A stretch of DNA of 64,000 nt from Bradyrhizobium zhengyangense (lineage in GTDB: Bacteria; Pseudomonadota; Alphaproteobacteria; Rhizobiales; Xanthobacteraceae). Below the pieces are notes generated by a model. That model saw only the letters and a list, made by a program, of their open reading frames with translations. It was not told the DNA's origin and searched no databases. Of this stretch, positions 61,996-64,000 are shown one piece after another. Positions within the stretch are counted from its first letter, which is position 1; each line of letters begins with the position of its first letter. The stretch lies in the NCBI RefSeq assembly GCF_022012435.1, contig NZ_JAKLUA010000014.1, forward strand, positions 62,001 through 126,000, in the 5' to 3' direction. Position numbers and translations under genes: made by a program.

Positions 61996-63315
61996 CTAGG
62001 CCCTGTAACTCCAATACTTCCGCAACGCATCGCCCGCGACCTGGAGATCAAAACGCTGGTCGGGCGCGAGTTGCTGCACGATCAGATTGAACATGTCGTT
62101 CAGGATCGAGCGCTTCTCGCCGAAATAAGAATGGCGCAGGCCGACCAGGCTGGTGTCGACCAGCGAGGCATCGATCGTATCGACGCCGTCGACAACGGTC
62201 AGCGCGTCACCGGCCTCGCCCGCCCGGGGATAGCCGTGCACGAATTTGGAGGCCAGCAGCGCCACGTCGCGCGACGACGCATAGAGCGTGACGCGCGCAG
62301 CGCAGCCTTTGAACCTAGCCGCGAGCTGGACGAAACGGTCGCGGTCGATGTCGGGCGCGGCAAAGATGATCTGACCGAGCTTTGCGGCGCCGGCCGGCAG
62401 CTGCCACGACTTAACGCGCTCCAGCGTGTTGATCACCGCGCGGTTGCCCATGCTGTGAGCGATGACGTGGACCTTGCCGGCACCGATCTCGCCGAGCGCA
62501 AGCTGGAGAAACGTCTCGAAATGATCGCGCGACCAGTCGATCGTGCTCTCGTCCACCGTGTACTTCTTGGTGTCCGCCGCCGACGCCCAGCTATACAGCA
62601 GCGTCCTGCCGGCGAATTTCAGATCCACCGCAAGCTGCCCGGCGCGCCGCGCCGCGTCCTCGAAAGTGACGTTGTAGCCGTGCACGAAGATCAGGACGTC
62701 GTGCAAATCCGCGGCCGCAAGCGAGTCCTTCAGACTCGTAACGAACGTGTCCCTGCCAAGCGCTCCCACTGACTTGAGGATGACATGCTTTTCCGGATTG
62801 GCCGAGAATTCGAGGTGCCACCAGCTCGGGCTGGTGAGTTCGCCGAGGTCGCGGCCATGCGTGGGCACGCTGACCTCCGCGATTCCGAATGACGGCGTCC
62901 CGCGCGCGCCGCCAAAATAGTGCGCCGGCGTGTCGTCGCCGCGGGCGCGGTCGGTGCCGTAGAACACGGGGATGGTGACGACGCCGGTCGCCTCATCCGT
63001 GCTCGGCCCGACAATGTCCGGGACGACCAGCGGCGTTACCCGGCCGCGGCGGGTCACAGTCTCCGTGGCAGCCATGGGCGCCGCCATGTCTTCCATCAAA
63101 TGCTCGACGAGTTCCGTGGCCGGCGCCTCGGCGAGCAGCCGCACGAGCAGCAGGTCAAGCGACTGACGAAGCCTGGCCGGATCCTCGCCCTTGCCGGCGC
63201 GGCCGGCCAATTCCTGCAATTCGTCGGCGTAAGGGGGCCATTTGTCGCCCAGCAGATCCTTCAGCCGGGGCCCGAGTTCGAGCAAGGCAAGCAACAGGCG
63301 AAGCTTGTCCGACAT
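61996..63315 (-). CDS. DUF900-type alpha/beta hydrolase
   Basis: A 439-residue protein. A helical N-terminal region (about 1-100) is followed by a DUF900 hydrolase domain: IPVFYGTDRARGDD, VLIFVHGYNVTFEDAARRAG, the nucleophile IAHSMGNRAV and a late histidine near the C-terminus. The substrate is unknown; such proteins are probably esterases or lipases. GAGGGAC precedes the ATG at 63315. It stands alone. Confidence 0.78.
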   Translation of the reverse strand: MSDKLRLLLALLELGPRLKDLLGDKWPPYADELQELAGRAGKGEDPARLRQSLDLLLVRLLAEAPATELVEHLMEDMAAPMAATETVTRRGRVTPLVVPDIVGPSTDEATGVVTIPVFYGTDRARGDDTPAHYFGGARGTPSFGIAEVSVPTHGRDLGELTSPSWWHLEFSANPEKHVILKSVGALGRDTFVTSLKDSLAAADLHDVLIFVHGYNVTFEDAARRAGQLAVDLKFAGRTLLYSWASAADTKKYTVDESTIDWSRDHFETFLQLALGEIGAGKVHVIAHSMGNRAVINTLERVKSWQLPAGAAKLGQIIFAAPDIDRDRFVQLAARFKGCAARVTLYASSRDVALLASKFVHGYPRAGEAGDALTVVDGVDTIDASLVDTSLVGLRHSYFGEKRSILNDMFNLIVQQLAPDQRFDLQVAGDALRKYWSYRA

Positions 63316-63440
63316 CGCACGTCCCTCGTCGCTGGATGCGGCCAGGCGCCAGCCCCGCCGTCGATCCCTAGCCTAGAGGTTGTGAACGATCTGGCAAGTC
63401 CGCCCAGCGTGCCAGCGTCAACTTGCCCGGGGTGAAGACC

Positions 63441-64000
63441 TCAGGACAGCGCCCCCAGCACGCCGCGCGTGGCCTTGTCGATCTCCTCGACATAGCGGCG
63501 ACGGGCGGTGGTCTCGGTCAGGAAGCCGACCACCTTGCGGCTGTCGGTGGAATCGACCACCGCCAGCATTTCGGCCTCGGCCTCGTCGAACACCGCCATG
63601 GCAGACTTCACGTTCATTTCCGGGATCAGCACGATCTCGGTCAGCCGCGCGAGCTCGATGATCTGGATATCATCGGCGATGGTGTCGAGGTCGCTGGAGA
63701 ACAAGTCGGGCAGCAGGACCAGGCCGACATATTCGTCGGAATTGTTGACGATGACGACGCCCGGGCGCGACCCCAGCGGAAATTCGCTGCGGGTCGCGGC
63801 GATCGTCGTGCTCGACGGCACCTTGCCGACGTCGGAGCGCATCAGCCGCTCGACGGTGAGGTTGCGCAGCCAACCGACGTCATTGGCGCTACGGATGGTC
63901 TCGCCGCGCAGATGCAGGCGCCAGGTCGAGAAGGAATGGCCGAACATGAAGCGGACGCAGATCGAGGTGACGATGCAGCCGGCGAGCACCACGGCGGTGA
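63441..64000 (-). CDS. CLC-type chloride channel, C-terminal part with CBS domains (truncated by window edge)
   Basis: The visible part, about 186 residues, has the end of a membrane domain (LAGCIVTSICVRFMFG followed by FSTWRLHLRG) and a cytoplasmic pair of CBS domains (LTVERLM, then TIAATRSEFPLGSRPGVVIV; AMAVFDEAEAEMLAVVDSTDSRKVVGFL). This arrangement fits a voltage-gated or proton-coupled CLC chloride transporter. The frame stays open past base 64000, so the start lies outside the window. Confidence 0.75.
   Translation of the reverse strand, partial: TAVVLAGCIVTSICVRFMFGHSFSTWRLHLRGETIRSANDVGWLRNLTVERLMRSDVGKVPSSTTIAATRSEFPLGSRPGVVIVNNSDEYVGLVLLPDLFSSDLDTIADDIQIIELARLTEIVLIPEMNVKSAMAVFDEAEAEMLAVVDSTDSRKVVGFLTETTARRRYVEEIDKATRGVLGALS

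Noticed and set aside
61930..61999. Short plus-strand frame ending DWSRYL
   Set aside because: Only 23 codons, no ribosome site, overlaps the end of the DUF900 gene; a DWSRY match to the protein at 61132 is too short to weigh.
1..64000. CRISPR arrays, tRNA or rRNA genes
   Set aside because: No regularly spaced repeats with unique spacers, and no cloverleaf with a T-loop consensus, were recognised on either strand by reading.

Overview
The window looks like a chromosomal segment of a Bradyrhizobium-type alphaproteobacterium. The evidence is the GC-rich coding style, a GcrA-family regulator, a phasin, BMP-type nucleobase/nucleoside ABC transporters, SoxC-type sulfite dehydrogenase, many short secreted hypothetical proteins, and dispersed palindromic repeats of a kind common in that group. 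I see no tRNA, rRNA, CRISPR array or intact transposase.

Layout. 1-8.6 kb: DUF3606 protein, Crp/Fnr regulator, a PhyH-like oxygenase with an apparent N-terminal frameshift, an Nramp-related transporter, an enolase-superfamily dehydratase, a SoxC/cytochrome c pair and an arginase. 8.7-15.1 kb: an envelope/signalling locus made of a CHASE2-PAS-GGDEF-EAL protein and a FecR-domain protein on the minus strand, divergent from a TpsB/FhaC-type outer-membrane transporter. 15-19 kb: alpha/beta hydrolase, small cytochrome c, phasin and small exported proteins. 19-21.3 kb: a compact phage-like regulatory module (DUF6456-like, GcrA-like, S24/LexA-like repressor, small ORF) with repeated TTCCG-N5-CGGAA-type sites. 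21.3-26 kb: quinone reductase, a zinc-ribbon-like protein and a MoxR/CoxE-type ATPase-VWA pair.

26-32.6 kb: TetR regulator, adenine deaminase and NCS2 purine permease on the minus strand, divergent from formamidase and a DctA-type carrier. 32.6-38.4 kb: a phosphoesterase - TPR/sulfotransferase - STN-domain operon and a possible (alpha/alpha)6-barrel protein. 38.4-60.5 kb: a large purine and urea-derivative nitrogen-scavenging island. It contains allantoate amidohydrolase; a BMP-type ABC operon that also carries a biuret-hydrolase-like enzyme and a (frameshifted) guanine-deaminase-like enzyme; a possible Tsx-like outer-membrane channel; a second complete BMP-type ABC operon; 8-oxoguanine deaminase; a two-gene xanthine dehydrogenase; a fused OHCU decarboxylase/HIU hydrolase; PuuE allantoinase; and a DUF3830 protein. 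60.6-64 kb: small exported proteins, a DUF900 hydrolase and the C-terminus of a CLC chloride channel running off the window.

How the genes fit together: adenine and guanine would be imported and deaminated to hypoxanthine/xanthine, oxidised to urate (8-oxoguanine enters directly as urate), then HIU -> OHCU -> allantoin -> allantoate -> ureidoglycine plus ammonia. The urate-oxidising step is the one enzyme not found here. Sigma-54 (RpoN) -24/-12 promoter sequences with correct GG-N10-GC spacing occur upstream of the first ABC operon, upstream of xanthine dehydrogenase, upstream of 8-oxoguanine deaminase (divergent) and upstream of dctA. This suggests, by inference, that much of the island is nitrogen-controlled.
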